DNA from: Enterococcus avium ATCC 14025
GTDB lineage: Bacteria > Bacillota > Bacilli > Lactobacillales > Enterococcaceae
Direction: 5' to 3'
Assembly (NCBI RefSeq): GCF_000406965.1
Contig: NZ_KE136367.1
Coordinates: forward strand, 151,090 to 215,089
DNA length: 64,000 nt
Positions 34,788 to 43,436 of this stretch are shown here, in pieces. Made by a program: the position numbers and the translations under genes. The notes beneath the pieces are model-generated. The model was not told where the DNA came from, did no database searches, and saw nothing but the letters and a program-made list of their open reading frames with translations. Every line of letters begins with the position of its first letter. Position 1 is the first letter of the stretch.

Positions 34788-35180
34788 GTGAAAAAAATCA
34801 TCTATTTTTCTTTTGGTGCGATCACATGTGCACTAGGAACTTTGGGAATCTTCCTGCCCTTTTTGCCAACGACCGTTTTTTACTTGCTGACGGCCTTCTT
34901 TTGGCTGCGCAGTTCAGATAAATATTACAACAAATTCATTCAATCCTCTTTTTATCAACGAACTGTGGATGAGCCGATCCTCAAAAAGAAAATCACCAAC
35001 GCTGGGATGGTCAAAATGTTTTTAATGATCCTTGTAGTCTTTCTAATCCCAGGATTATTAGTGGATAATACACTGATGCGAATTTGTTTAGTGGTGTTAT
35101 ACCTCGCTCACGTCATCGGATTGACCTGGTATCTGCGGGGGAAAAAAGATACAGTAAAAATGAGCGATTCAAGTGATTAA
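34788..35180 (+). CDS. DUF454 (YbaN-like) inner membrane protein
   Basis: A 130-residue protein with a GTG start and GGAGG upstream. It has the family signature near the N-terminus (GTLGIFLPFLPTTVFYLLTA) and FWLRSSDKYYNKFI, with three to four membrane helices. DUF454 proteins are widespread; no biochemical role is established. It is monocistronic with a terminator at 35318. Confidence 0.88.
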   Translation: MKKIIYFSFGAITCALGTLGIFLPFLPTTVFYLLTAFFWLRSSDKYYNKFIQSSFYQRTVDEPILKKKITNAGMVKMFLMILVVFLIPGLLVDNTLMRICLVVLYLAHVIGLTWYLRGKKDTVKMSDSSD

Positions 35181-35578
35181 GCGACCCACTGCCTTAGAGA
35201 TAGACGTTATTCTTTTTGGGAGGATATAAAGAGCAATACACATTTAAAAATAAAACAGATAAAAAGGCTGCTCAAAACCCAAACTACAAGCTTGAAGCAC
35301 CTTTTATCTACAGTCTGACAAGAAGATCGGTTTCTTCTTGTTTTTTTGTCTTTATGTTATTTCCTTTGCTTCCCTTATCTTGTGAAACATTCTTAAAATA
35401 TCGAGTGTTCTTAAAAGACAAAATGACAGACGTTTTCTATACTAGGTAGGAAATAAAAATAAGTGAATGAATGTTTATATTCAAATGAATTGGCTCACAA
35501 TTATAACTGATGAGTCTTATTTTTTGCTTAATATAGTCTATTCGTTCATAAATATTAGACTTTCGCAGGAGGAATATC
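35181..35578. other. Intergenic region with terminator and exopolysaccharide operon leader
   Basis: About 400 bp. It contains a terminator (35318-35347) for the DUF454 gene. Downstream, 35440-35578 is AT-rich and must hold the promoter of the exopolysaccharide operon, but no clear -35/-10 pair is visible. GCAGGAGG lies before the first gene. Confidence 0.45.
35318..35347 (+). terminator. Terminator after DUF454 gene
   Basis: ACAAGAAGA/TCTTCTTGT stem with 6-nt loop and seven U. Confidence 0.88.
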
Positions 35579-36724
35579 ATGAGAAAAAAAGTCTTCTTAG
35601 TCTTTGGAACAAGACCAGAAGCGATAAAAATGGCTCCTTTGGCCAAACAATTAGCTGCGGATGCACGCTTCAACGTAAAAGTAGTTGTTACTGGGCAACA
35701 TCGAGAAATGCTTGATCAGGTTTTGCAGACCTTTGGAATCATTCCTGACTATGATTTAAATATTATGCAGCAAGGACAAACCTTAAACGAAATTACCAGT
35801 CGTGTCATGGAAAAATTGACCGCTATTTTACAAAAAGATCGTCCTGATATTTTATTGGTTCACGGAGATACTACAACAACCTTTTCAGCAGCCTTGAGTG
35901 CTTTTTACCAGCAGATTCCAATCGGTCATGTCGAAGCTGGCCTGCGAACGTGGGACAAATACTCGCCTTTTCCAGAAGAAATGAATCGGCAATTAACCGA
36001 TAGTCTAACCGATCTTTATTTCGCACCAACACTCAAAAGCAAAGAGAATCTGATCAAGGAAAATCATTCGGAAAAGCATATCTATGTCACGGGAAACACC
36101 GCTATTGATGCAATGAAGAATACATTAGATGACCATTACGAAATTCCAGTTGAAATTTCAAAAGGTCAGAAACGGATCGTCTTAATCACGATGCATCGGC
36201 GCGAGAATCAAGGCGCACCAATGTATTCTGTGTTCGAGGCGATCCATAAATCTGCCTATGAGTATCCGGATACTCAATTTATTTTTCCAATGCACAAAAA
36301 TCCAGCAGTACGAAAGGCGGCAAAAGAAATATTGGGCGAAGCAGAAAACATTTCGTTGATCGAACCTTTAGATGTAGTTGATTTTCATAACTATGCTAAA
36401 CAAAGCTACTTGATTTTGACGGATTCCGGCGGGGTTCAAGAAGAGGCTCCTTCATTAGGGGTTCCCGTCCTAGTCCTACGTGACCAAACAGAGCGGCCGG
36501 AAGGAGTTGCAGCAGGCACGCTCAGATTGGTTGGAACAAAAACGCAAGCTGTTTACGAAACTATCAGAGAATTATTTGAGGATTCCGCTGCCTACGAGAA
36601 AATGTCAAAAGCCAGCAATCCTTATGGTGACGGAAAAGCTAGTCTGCGAATCACTGAAGCAATCGCTCATTATTTTCAATTAGCAGACCGCCCAGAAGAT
36701 TTCAGCCTTCAAGGAGAACAATGA
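35579..36724 (+). CDS. wecB: UDP-N-acetylglucosamine 2-epimerase (non-hydrolysing)
   Basis: A 381-residue protein of normal WecB/MnaA length. Motifs: VFGTRPEAIKMAPL at the start, VTGQHREMLDQ, VHGDTTTTFSAAL, HVEAGLRTWDKYSPFPEEMNR and LTDSGGVQEEAPSLGVPVLV. It interconverts UDP-GlcNAc and UDP-ManNAc. As first gene of the five-gene exopolysaccharide operon it indicates that the polymer made by the downstream GT2 synthase contains ManNAc. A ribosome site GGAGG lies 7 nt upstream. The next gene starts one base after its stop. Confidence 0.96.
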   Translation: MRKKVFLVFGTRPEAIKMAPLAKQLAADARFNVKVVVTGQHREMLDQVLQTFGIIPDYDLNIMQQGQTLNEITSRVMEKLTAILQKDRPDILLVHGDTTTTFSAALSAFYQQIPIGHVEAGLRTWDKYSPFPEEMNRQLTDSLTDLYFAPTLKSKENLIKENHSEKHIYVTGNTAIDAMKNTLDDHYEIPVEISKGQKRIVLITMHRRENQGAPMYSVFEAIHKSAYEYPDTQFIFPMHKNPAVRKAAKEILGEAENISLIEPLDVVDFHNYAKQSYLILTDSGGVQEEAPSLGVPVLVLRDQTERPEGVAAGTLRLVGTKTQAVYETIRELFEDSAAYEKMSKASNPYGDGKASLRITEAIAHYFQLADRPEDFSLQGEQ

Positions 36725-36725
36725 T

Positions 36726-37592
36726 ATGAACTATTTACGAAGAATTCGAATCGAGTGGATGTCGATCTTACTAGCCGCTGTCTTCTTGATTCAAAATTTA
36801 ATTTTAGATGATCGTTTTGGATTTGTTCCTGTTGTAACCCTCTCCCTTTTAGCCTTTTTAGGGCTATTGGTAGGCTTTTTAGGCAATACGATTACCGTCG
36901 CAGTTTTTTCTATGCTGGTAATTTCTACAGGAATCTTTCTTTTGTATTACACTCCGATCCTAATGCCAAATCTGCAAAAAGTCTATTTGATCATTGTCAT
37001 TCCAGTCTTTGCTGTTTTGGGTCTGATGGCGAAAAACAGCGTGCTGTTCAATCAACGCATGAATGCTTTCCAGCCAAGAATGCGCCATTATTTGACGACC
37101 CTGAATGAAACGACAGGCTTGTACAATAAAGGAGAATTCGAATCACGCTTTGAAAAATTTAAATGTGCCATGAATTTGTATGCTAAAACTGGTCGTGGTT
37201 TGGTTGTCTCCTTTTATACTGTTGACTTCATTGAACAGCTAAAGTATCAAAATGATCAGGCGACAGATCAATTATTGCAGGCGTTGGCCCAAGAATTAGT
37301 TGATATTCGACTACCTGAAGAAGATCAATTTTATTTAGGAAATGGAACCTTCGTGGTCATGTCTCCAATTTATCAATCAGGTGACAGCCTTGAGTTCATC
37401 CAAGAATTGAATAAGATTACCAAGATACAGTTCTCATTATTTCCCTTCAAAAATGCTGAGCGCTCACAAAATACGATCATTCGTTTTGGTGAGATTGTCA
37501 TTGAGGGCTCTACAGAGTTGACCGCCGAGCAAGTAATCAGTCGCGTACAACGTCGCTCTGAGGCTGATTTGACCGATGAATATATTTTATAA
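36726..37592 (+). CDS. Membrane protein with degenerate GGDEF domain
   Basis: A 288-residue protein. Residues 10-115 form about four membrane helices. Residues 130-285 align with a GGDEF fold: ETTGLYNKGEFESRF (cf. LTGLYNRREF), FYTVDFIEQLKYQNDQ, and YLGNGTFVVMSP where the RYGGDEF loop should be. GNGTF lacks the catalytic acidic residues, so cyclase activity is not expected. RLPEED just upstream sits roughly where an RxxD inhibitory site would be but is one residue longer. In Listeria a degenerate GGDEF protein (PssE) binds c-di-GMP to activate Pss synthesis; this protein is probably the analogous receptor. Confidence 0.82.
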   Translation: MNYLRRIRIEWMSILLAAVFLIQNLILDDRFGFVPVVTLSLLAFLGLLVGFLGNTITVAVFSMLVISTGIFLLYYTPILMPNLQKVYLIIVIPVFAVLGLMAKNSVLFNQRMNAFQPRMRHYLTTLNETTGLYNKGEFESRFEKFKCAMNLYAKTGRGLVVSFYTVDFIEQLKYQNDQATDQLLQALAQELVDIRLPEEDQFYLGNGTFVVMSPIYQSGDSLEFIQELNKITKIQFSLFPFKNAERSQNTIIRFGEIVIEGSTELTAEQVISRVQRRSEADLTDEYIL

Positions 37593-37605
37593 GGAGGAAA
37601 AACAG

Positions 37606-37746
37606 ATGGATCAATTACTCAATTATTTCTTTGAAGCGAGCAAGATTGTCACGGGGATTTTCTTAGTTGCCGCGATTGTCTTATTTATCTGCTTATTGAT
37701 CATCAAGGACCGAATTTGGCGTTACTTTAGGAGGCGGGATTACTAA
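37606..37746 (+). CDS. Small membrane protein of exopolysaccharide operon
   Basis: A 46-residue protein: MDQLLNYFFEASK, one hydrophobic helix (IVTGIFLVAAIVLFICLLII), then a basic tail (KDRIWRYFRRRDY). AAGGAGG lies 8 nt before the ATG. Its TAA overlaps the ATG of the synthase gene (TAATG), so the two are translated together. A single-helix subunit coupled to the synthase suggests a structural partner of the synthase complex, as small subunits are in other synthase-dependent systems. Confidence 0.82.
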   Translation: MDQLLNYFFEASKIVTGIFLVAAIVLFICLLIIKDRIWRYFRRRDY

Positions 37747-39059
37747 TGAGTACGATTTTATTAATGTTTGGGGTCATCTCAATCTGGTGCTCGCTGCTTA
37801 TTACCTTGGTCATTCTATTTGGAGCTGTTTATTTCTTACTAAAAAATATTCGTCCACCGAAAAATCAATTAGAGCCCCTCAGCTCCTACCCGCTTATCAC
37901 AATTGTGGTTCCAGCACATAATGAGGAAATTGTCATCCAAGATACCGTAAAGGCAATTTTGAGTATGAATTATCCTCGAGAAAAACTGGAAATCCTAGTA
38001 TTTGCGGATAATTGTGACGATGAAACTTATGATCGAGTTCATACCATCTTTCAGCAGCCAGAGTACGAGGGCTACTATTTAACTAAAGTAATCGATCGTA
38101 GAGGAACTGGAGGAAAAGCTGGTGTCTTGAACGATTCCTTAAAAATCGCCCATGGGGAATACCTCTGTGTCTATGATGCAGACGCCATGCCAGAGCAAAA
38201 TGCGCTCCATTTCTTAGTAGAACGAGCTTTGGAAGACCCAGACCGTCACGGAGCGGTCTTTGGCAGAAATAAAACAAGAAATTATAAACGTAACTTTTTG
38301 ACCCGTTGTATTAATTTGGAAATTGTCACCAGCCAACGAATTATCCATACAGGCTTATGGCAATTATTTAAAATTGGACAGATCCCCGGTACTAATTTTA
38401 TTATTCAAACGGAGATGATCCGGAAAATGGGTGGTTGGGACAATGGCGCCTTGACTGAGGACACCGCATTAAGCTTTAAAATCATGAAGCGCGGCAAATT
38501 GATCGCTTTGGCTCCACGTTCCGAGGCCTTCCAGCAAGAACCAAAGACTTTATCCGTTTATTACCGACAACGGAAACGTTGGGCTAAGGGAAATTACGAG
38601 GTTATCGTAAGCAATCTCAAGGATATCTTCGGCGGCTCCAACTGGCGCATCCGTTTACAAAGTATCTATTATTTCAATACATTCTTTTGGTTTACAACGG
38701 CGATTATTCTATCGAATATCATGTTTGTCGCCAACCTAGTTGCAATGCTTCTGCATATTTGGTTTCCTTCGGTCAATGCGATTTTTACCTTTGGCGGAAG
38801 TAATCGGCAGATCGGCGCTCTTTTACTGGTGAACTGGGCTTTAATGTTTGCGATCTACTTGCTGCAAATTCAGTTGGCCTTATCTAGTCAGTTTGGGCAG
38901 GCGACCGCCGCGAATTTCTTTTATGCCATTGCATCTTACTTTACCTATTCCCTGCTATTCATAGGCATTTCCATCGTCTCATTTTTTTCCTATATAGGAG
39001 ATAAAATGTTTCAACGTGATAGCAGCAAATGGTATAAAACAAAACGTTTCGATAATTAG
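37746..39059 (+). CDS. GT2 family processive polysaccharide synthase (PgaC/PssC-like)
   Basis: A 437-residue membrane glycosyltransferase. There is one N-terminal helix, then a GT-A domain with VPAHNEE, FADNCDDETYD, the donor-binding YDADAMPEQN, acceptor GALTEDTALSF and QRKRWAKGN (QxxRW, processive synthase signature), then three to four C-terminal helices. This is the architecture of cellulose, PNAG and hyaluronan synthases. With an upstream UDP-GlcNAc 2-epimerase the likely donor is UDP-ManNAc. GGAGG precedes the start. Confidence 0.92.
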   Translation: MSTILLMFGVISIWCSLLITLVILFGAVYFLLKNIRPPKNQLEPLSSYPLITIVVPAHNEEIVIQDTVKAILSMNYPREKLEILVFADNCDDETYDRVHTIFQQPEYEGYYLTKVIDRRGTGGKAGVLNDSLKIAHGEYLCVYDADAMPEQNALHFLVERALEDPDRHGAVFGRNKTRNYKRNFLTRCINLEIVTSQRIIHTGLWQLFKIGQIPGTNFIIQTEMIRKMGGWDNGALTEDTALSFKIMKRGKLIALAPRSEAFQQEPKTLSVYYRQRKRWAKGNYEVIVSNLKDIFGGSNWRIRLQSIYYFNTFFWFTTAIILSNIMFVANLVAMLLHIWFPSVNAIFTFGGSNRQIGALLLVNWALMFAIYLLQIQLALSSQFGQATAANFFYAIASYFTYSLLFIGISIVSFFSYIGDKMFQRDSSKWYKTKRFDN

Positions 39060-39070
39060 GAGGCAATTTT

Positions 39071-40189
39071 ATGCGCAGACGTCCTGCGATTATGTGGTCA
39101 CTATTGGCATTGCTTTTTTGGGGCTATATCGCAATGGTACTATTTAATATAAACGACAATCAGAAAAAATTAGAGAAGTCAGCTTATCAGCAATGGCACT
39201 CTACTTATGTGAAAAAAAGCTCTGTAGGGACCTTTGTCAAAACAAATCCCAAGGAAGAAATCGATATCTCACTGTCTGAAGGACATGGCTATGGCATGCT
39301 GATTACCATGGAGGCTGTAAAACGTGGTTGGGCTTCTGAAAAAGATTTCAATGAATTGTACCAATACTACAAGAACTTTCAAATCAGTAAAGATAATCCG
39401 CTAATGAGCTGGCAGCAAACATATGAAGCAAATAAACCAATAAAAAAAGAAGCGACGAATGCTACAGATGGCGATCTGGATATTGCTTATGCTTTGATCG
39501 AAGCAAGCAAACAGTGGCCCAATAGTCAAACAAACTATAAAGCCGCGGCACAAAAGCTGCTTTCAGGAATAAAAGCGAGAAACTATAATTCTACTAACAA
39601 ATTATTAACTGTCGGTGATTGGGCCACAAAGGATTCTGACTCCTATAACTTGATTCGACCATCGGATATTGTTCCCAGCTATTTTGATACCTTCGCGGCA
39701 TTTAGTGGTGATGATTTCTGGCGAACCCTTAAGAAAAATTCGGTAAAAGCACTGGAAAATTTAAGTAATCAGCACAAAACCGGACTGCTGCCAGACTTTG
39801 CTTGGGTAGAAAAAGACACGGTCACTCCGGCAAAAAAGAATCAAATCGCTGGAGCTAATGATGGCAATTATGGCGCCAATGCCTGTCGAATCCCTTGGCG
39901 ACTTGCTAGCTCGAATGACAAAGATGTCAATCAAGTTTTAAGCAAGATGATGAACTTCTTCTTAGAAAAAAACACGATTAATGAAGGCTACACTCTATCA
40001 GGGAAGGCCTTATCATCAAACCAATCCAAAAGCTTTTCGGCACCAATTCTTTACGCCGCAAACCAAAAGGAAGCCTATGGCAACCTGATGAATTCACAAG
40101 GCTGGGTAATAACCGATGGGCTTTCTGGCGAGGATTACTACGGTGATACCTTAACAACACTGATAACTCTGCAAATGAACCCAAAATAA
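39071..40189 (+). CDS. Glycoside hydrolase family 8-like protein
   Basis: A 372-residue protein anchored by one N-terminal helix (IMWSLLALLFWGYIAMVLF). GH8 motifs are present: SEGHGYGML (general acid Glu) and ATDGDLDIAYAL (Asp), plus PSYFDTFAAFSGDDFW. GH8 enzymes accompany synthase-dependent exopolysaccharides (BcsZ, PssZ), trimming the nascent polymer outside the membrane. It is the last gene of the operon and is followed by a shared terminator. Confidence 0.92.
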   Translation: MRRRPAIMWSLLALLFWGYIAMVLFNINDNQKKLEKSAYQQWHSTYVKKSSVGTFVKTNPKEEIDISLSEGHGYGMLITMEAVKRGWASEKDFNELYQYYKNFQISKDNPLMSWQQTYEANKPIKKEATNATDGDLDIAYALIEASKQWPNSQTNYKAAAQKLLSGIKARNYNSTNKLLTVGDWATKDSDSYNLIRPSDIVPSYFDTFAAFSGDDFWRTLKKNSVKALENLSNQHKTGLLPDFAWVEKDTVTPAKKNQIAGANDGNYGANACRIPWRLASSNDKDVNQVLSKMMNFFLEKNTINEGYTLSGKALSSNQSKSFSAPILYAANQKEAYGNLMNSQGWVITDGLSGEDYYGDTLTTLITLQMNPK

Positions 40190-40220
40190 AGACAGGAAGA
40201 GCGCTTCTTCCTGTCTTTTC
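40188..40220. terminator. Bidirectional terminator
   Basis: AAAGACAGGAAGA/TTCTTCCTGTCTTT with GCGC loop between convergent genes. Confidence 0.9.
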
Positions 40221-40221
40221 T

Positions 40222-41073
40222 TCATCGAAAAATCTCAAAATCATACAAAAGATTCTTTAGGTTTTGAACATCCCATGGCAACAGCTCCGCGATGGTCAAT
40301 CCTACGATCTCGCTTTGCTCTGCAATAGCTTCCATGGTCTCCTTCACTTCTAATAAGGACATCTTTCCGGCTGCAGCAGAATACTCTGTGACTCCAGGTT
40401 CTGAAAAATACAACATCCGAAATTCATTAGGATCTAACACATCCAGGTCAAAATGAATAACTACTTTGGTAAACTGTTGTTTTCTTAGCCACGCCTGGAT
40501 TTCGTTAGGAGCAATCCGCGCTTGATCTTGCACCTGATAATCTATTCCCAATCCTTCCAAAATCGCTTTTTCATCTGAGGTTGGTGTTTGAAGCCCAACA
40601 TATAAAATATCCTTGGCCGCAAACGGATGCTGAACCTTCTCTGCTAGTACAGGATCACCAGCCTTCAACAAATTCCCCAAAACCATTGCATGTTCATTGT
40701 AAAAAATATCCGGCGTCGAAATATCTGGATGAGCATCGATCCAAATAATCCCTAATCGCTCCCCATATTTTCCATGCAGGTAATCAAAAGGCGCCTGCGA
40801 AACTAGACAATCGCCACCTAAAGTGATGATTTTATCAGGCTTCTCCTCTTGAATGATCGCCATTGTCTGATCCACATTCTCAGCCACAATACTTTGAGCT
40901 GTCACCCCATTTTCTCTTATCAGCGGTACTTCATATTCAGGAATAGGAACGTTGATTTCTTTGTGCTCCAAATTTTTAGGCACCAAAAACGAAAGCAAAT
41001 CTGAACCAAGTGAGTAGGTTGGATTATTTCCACCCTGCCATTGAGGAACTTTTAAACGGATTGTTTTAATCAA
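40222..41073 (-). CDS. Arginase/agmatinase family protein
   Basis: A 283-residue ureohydrolase-fold protein. The manganese-binding motifs are visible: WIDAHPDI (DAHxD) and VIHFDLDVLDP (DxDxxDP). The first motif reads LGGDCLVSQ instead of the usual GGDH, so one metal ligand His is replaced by Cys. That variant occurs in a bacterial subgroup whose substrate is not clear. No arginine-catabolism gene is adjacent, so calling it arginase outright would be wrong. It is a single gene. Confidence 0.86.
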   Translation of the reverse strand: MIKTIRLKVPQWQGGNNPTYSLGSDLLSFLVPKNLEHKEINVPIPEYEVPLIRENGVTAQSIVAENVDQTMAIIQEEKPDKIITLGGDCLVSQAPFDYLHGKYGERLGIIWIDAHPDISTPDIFYNEHAMVLGNLLKAGDPVLAEKVQHPFAAKDILYVGLQTPTSDEKAILEGLGIDYQVQDQARIAPNEIQAWLRKQQFTKVVIHFDLDVLDPNEFRMLYFSEPGVTEYSAAAGKMSLLEVKETMEAIAEQSEIVGLTIAELLPWDVQNLKNLLYDFEIFR

Positions 41074-41152
41074 TGATTTCTCTCCTCTACCTTTTTTTAT
41101 TCTCTTGCTTTCATCTTACCTTTTACCGCTTCGCTGATGCAAATCAGACCGC

Positions 41153-41722
41153 TTACTTTCCATATTCTCCTACCAAATAACCATATTGTAGAATGTGACC
41201 CTCCATTGCAGTCAATAGTTCTTTTTTCTTAGAAGATGCAAGTAAATCCAACTTTTTATCCAAGGCAAAGACATGATATTTGTATCGATGCCTGCCAAAT
41301 GGCGGCTTGGGTCCGCGATAGCGATGTTTCCCATAGCCCATTCCTTGCACAGCATTATTCAACGCAGCTACTTGTTCTCCTTGCGGTATTTCCGCTGGAA
41401 TCGTATCCATCACCGGAAGATTCCAAATCAGCCAATGATTATAAACTCCGGCTAGGGGATGATCAATGTCATCCATAATTATCGCTAAAGAAACAGCTCG
41501 TTCATCCAGCTCAGAAAGATGCAGTTCCGGAGAACTATCCTTTCCATTTCCAGTGTAATCAACCGGAATCGTGCCATTCGCTTTAAATGCCGGACTTGTT
41601 ACCGTCAATTTAGGAACATTTTCAATTACAAAATCCTTTTGACGAATAACCGCCAAAAGGATCACTACTAAAATAAGTAATACAATAAGGATACTTACTA
41701 GCATTTTTCGGCTCCTTCTCAT
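41153..41722 (-). CDS. YbhB/YbcL-type PEBP family protein, membrane-anchored
   Basis: A 189-residue protein with an N-terminal membrane helix (MLVSILIVLLILVVILLAVI) and a phosphatidylethanolamine-binding-protein domain: PVDYTGNGKDSSPELHLSEL, LAIIMDDIDHPLAGVYNHWL and GPKPPFGRHRYKYHVFALD. The bacterial Raf-kinase-inhibitor-like family has no firm function. Its start overlaps the stop of the Crp/Fnr gene by one base (TAATG), so they form a coupled pair. Confidence 0.9.
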   Translation of the reverse strand: MRRSRKMLVSILIVLLILVVILLAVIRQKDFVIENVPKLTVTSPAFKANGTIPVDYTGNGKDSSPELHLSELDERAVSLAIIMDDIDHPLAGVYNHWLIWNLPVMDTIPAEIPQGEQVAALNNAVQGMGYGKHRYRGPKPPFGRHRYKYHVFALDKKLDLLASSKKKELLTAMEGHILQYGYLVGEYGK

Positions 41723-42315
41723 TAATTTTCTTCCCTTAACGTCCGCCGAATCCGACTCAAAGATACTGGCGTCACACCAATGTAAGAAGCAATATGAGCA
41801 TGACTGACGCGCTGATCAATATCTGGAATCTCAGCCTTCATTTTCACATAGCGTTCCGTGGCGCTTTCCGTTAATAAGGCCGTCTCTCGGACTAATTTAA
41901 CGCGCAGAGTTTCTTCCAGAATGCCGATATAAACTTGGCTCAATGAAGAAGCTTCCAGCATCAGCTTTTGAACCTGCGCATAATCAAAACATACCAATCG
42001 ACACGGTTCTACTGCCTCGAAATTACACATGACTCGTCCGCTAAACACCACATGCTGCGTGCTGAAAACCTGTCCTGTTTCTAAAAACTGATGGGTTATA
42101 TCATTGCCCTGATAATCCAAATAATACTTGCGGATCAACCCATTCACTAATACATAGAGCTTATTTTCCTCATCGCCAGCCGCCACAATTAAGTCCCCAG
42201 CAGGAAAATCCACAAACTCTCCTAAATCAATTAACTGTCCAAGAATCTCTTCCTCAATCGGAATTTTGGCATACCATTTCACCAAGTTCTTGATAATCTG
42301 CTCAATTTCCTTCAT
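41722..42315 (-). CDS. Crp/Fnr family transcriptional regulator
   Basis: A 197-residue protein. Residues 25-110 form a cyclic-nucleotide-binding-type beta roll (EFVDFPAGDLIVAAGDEENKL, YVLVNGLIRKYY). The C-terminus has a helix-turn-helix (SHAHIASYIGVTPVSLSRIRR). No Fe-S-type Cys cluster is visible at the N-terminus. Low-GC Gram-positive members of this family respond to redox or unknown ligands rather than cAMP. It is co-transcribed with the PEBP gene and divergent from the aldo/keto reductase at 42544. Confidence 0.88.
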   Translation of the reverse strand: MKEIEQIIKNLVKWYAKIPIEEEILGQLIDLGEFVDFPAGDLIVAAGDEENKLYVLVNGLIRKYYLDYQGNDITHQFLETGQVFSTQHVVFSGRVMCNFEAVEPCRLVCFDYAQVQKLMLEASSLSQVYIGILEETLRVKLVRETALLTESATERYVKMKAEIPDIDQRVSHAHIASYIGVTPVSLSRIRRTLREEN

Positions 42316-42445
42316 CGGCCGCTCCTTCGCTTTTTATTTATTGTAACGAAGGAGGAAAGCTCTGTCATTAACATAGGATAAGTGATTGAATTTGTTGTAA
42401 AGCTATAAAAATTTTTTAACCCAACTTATCCCATTCCTGTACAAA

Positions 42446-42463
42446 AGTTACTAATTAGTAACT
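42446..42463. promoter_or_regulatory. 18-bp perfect palindrome between Crp and aldo/keto reductase genes
   Basis: AGTTACTAA/TTAGTAACT without spacer, about 80 bp before the aldo/keto reductase start. A second palindrome AGTACGTACT occurs at 42475-42484. GTTAC/GTAAC half sites recall operators of HxlR/YodB-type and other winged-helix regulators. The regulator is unknown. Confidence 0.6.
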
Positions 42464-42543
42464 ATAGAACTTTAAAGTACGTACTATACAGAAATAAACT
42501 TGCCAAATATACTAGCTTCAGGAAACGATAAGGAGGCTTTCAC

Positions 42544-43383
42544 ATGATTCATTCATTATCAGATAAAGTAACATTTAACAACGGAACAAAAATTCCCGGA
42601 TTAGGTTTAGGCGTTTTTCAAATTCCTGACGAAGATACCCCTGAGGTCGTTAAAAATGGGATCATCAATGGCTATCGATTAATCGATACCGCTCAAATTT
42701 ATGGAAATGAAGTTGGAACAGGAATCGGTATCAAAGAAGGCTTGGCCGCAACAGGACTAAGCCGCGAAGAGTTATTTGTCACATCAAAGGTTTGGAACAA
42801 TCATTTAACCTATGACGAAACAATCAAAGCTTTCGAAGAAACACTGAACCGCTTAGCTTTAGATTATCTCGATCTATACTTGATCCATTGGCCAGGCAAA
42901 AATGCCTTCAAAGAATCTTGGCAGGCTTTAGAAGACTTATATGCAGCTGGAAAGATCAAAGCGATCGGTGTCAGCAATTTTGAAATCCATCATTTAGAAG
43001 AATTGCTGTCCTTCGCAAAAATCGTTCCCGTAGTCAATCAAGTAGAGTTGCATCCAAAATTAACCCAACAACCACTTCGGGATTTCTGTAAAAAGCATGA
43101 CATTAAAATCCAAGCATGGTCTCCATTGATGCAAGGAAAGATTCTAAATGAGTCAGTCGTTAAAGCGATTGCTGAAAAGCATCAAAAAACACCTGCCCAA
43201 ATCGTCCTACGCTGGGATATCCAGCAAGATATCTTGCTCGTTGTAAAATCCGTGCATGAACAACGGATGCAAAGCAATGCGGATATCTTTGATTTTGCAT
43301 TGGATACCATCGATATGGAACGCTTAAACAAACTGAATGAAGCCTTGCGGAGCGGTCCAGATCCGGATGTATTTGATTTTTAA
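42544..43383 (+). CDS. Aldo/keto reductase family protein
   Basis: A 279-residue NADPH-dependent reductase with GYRLIDTAQIYGNE, VTSKVWNNHLTYDE, YLDLYLIHWPG and VVKSVHEQRMQSN. It is a paralogue of the 22784 gene. AAGGAGG lies upstream. The promoter region carries two perfect palindromes (42446, 42475), so expression is probably stress-controlled. Likely detoxifies aldehydes such as methylglyoxal; the specific substrate is unproven. Confidence 0.92.
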   Translation: MIHSLSDKVTFNNGTKIPGLGLGVFQIPDEDTPEVVKNGIINGYRLIDTAQIYGNEVGTGIGIKEGLAATGLSREELFVTSKVWNNHLTYDETIKAFEETLNRLALDYLDLYLIHWPGKNAFKESWQALEDLYAAGKIKAIGVSNFEIHHLEELLSFAKIVPVVNQVELHPKLTQQPLRDFCKKHDIKIQAWSPLMQGKILNESVVKAIAEKHQKTPAQIVLRWDIQQDILLVVKSVHEQRMQSNADIFDFALDTIDMERLNKLNEALRSGPDPDVFDF

Positions 43384-43387
43384 TAGA

Positions 43388-43434
43388 CAAAAGCTGCTTC
43401 AAGCTCGTAATTTTCGAGTTTGGAACAGCTTTTG
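43388..43434. terminator. Bidirectional terminator
   Basis: CAAAAGCTG/CAGCTTTTG, with an inner CTCG/CGAG stem, between convergent genes. Confidence 0.88.
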
Positions 43435-43436
43435 AC

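Noticed and set aside
36726-37592. Active diguanylate cyclase
   Set aside because: The GGDEF loop reads GNGTF, so catalytic residues are missing.
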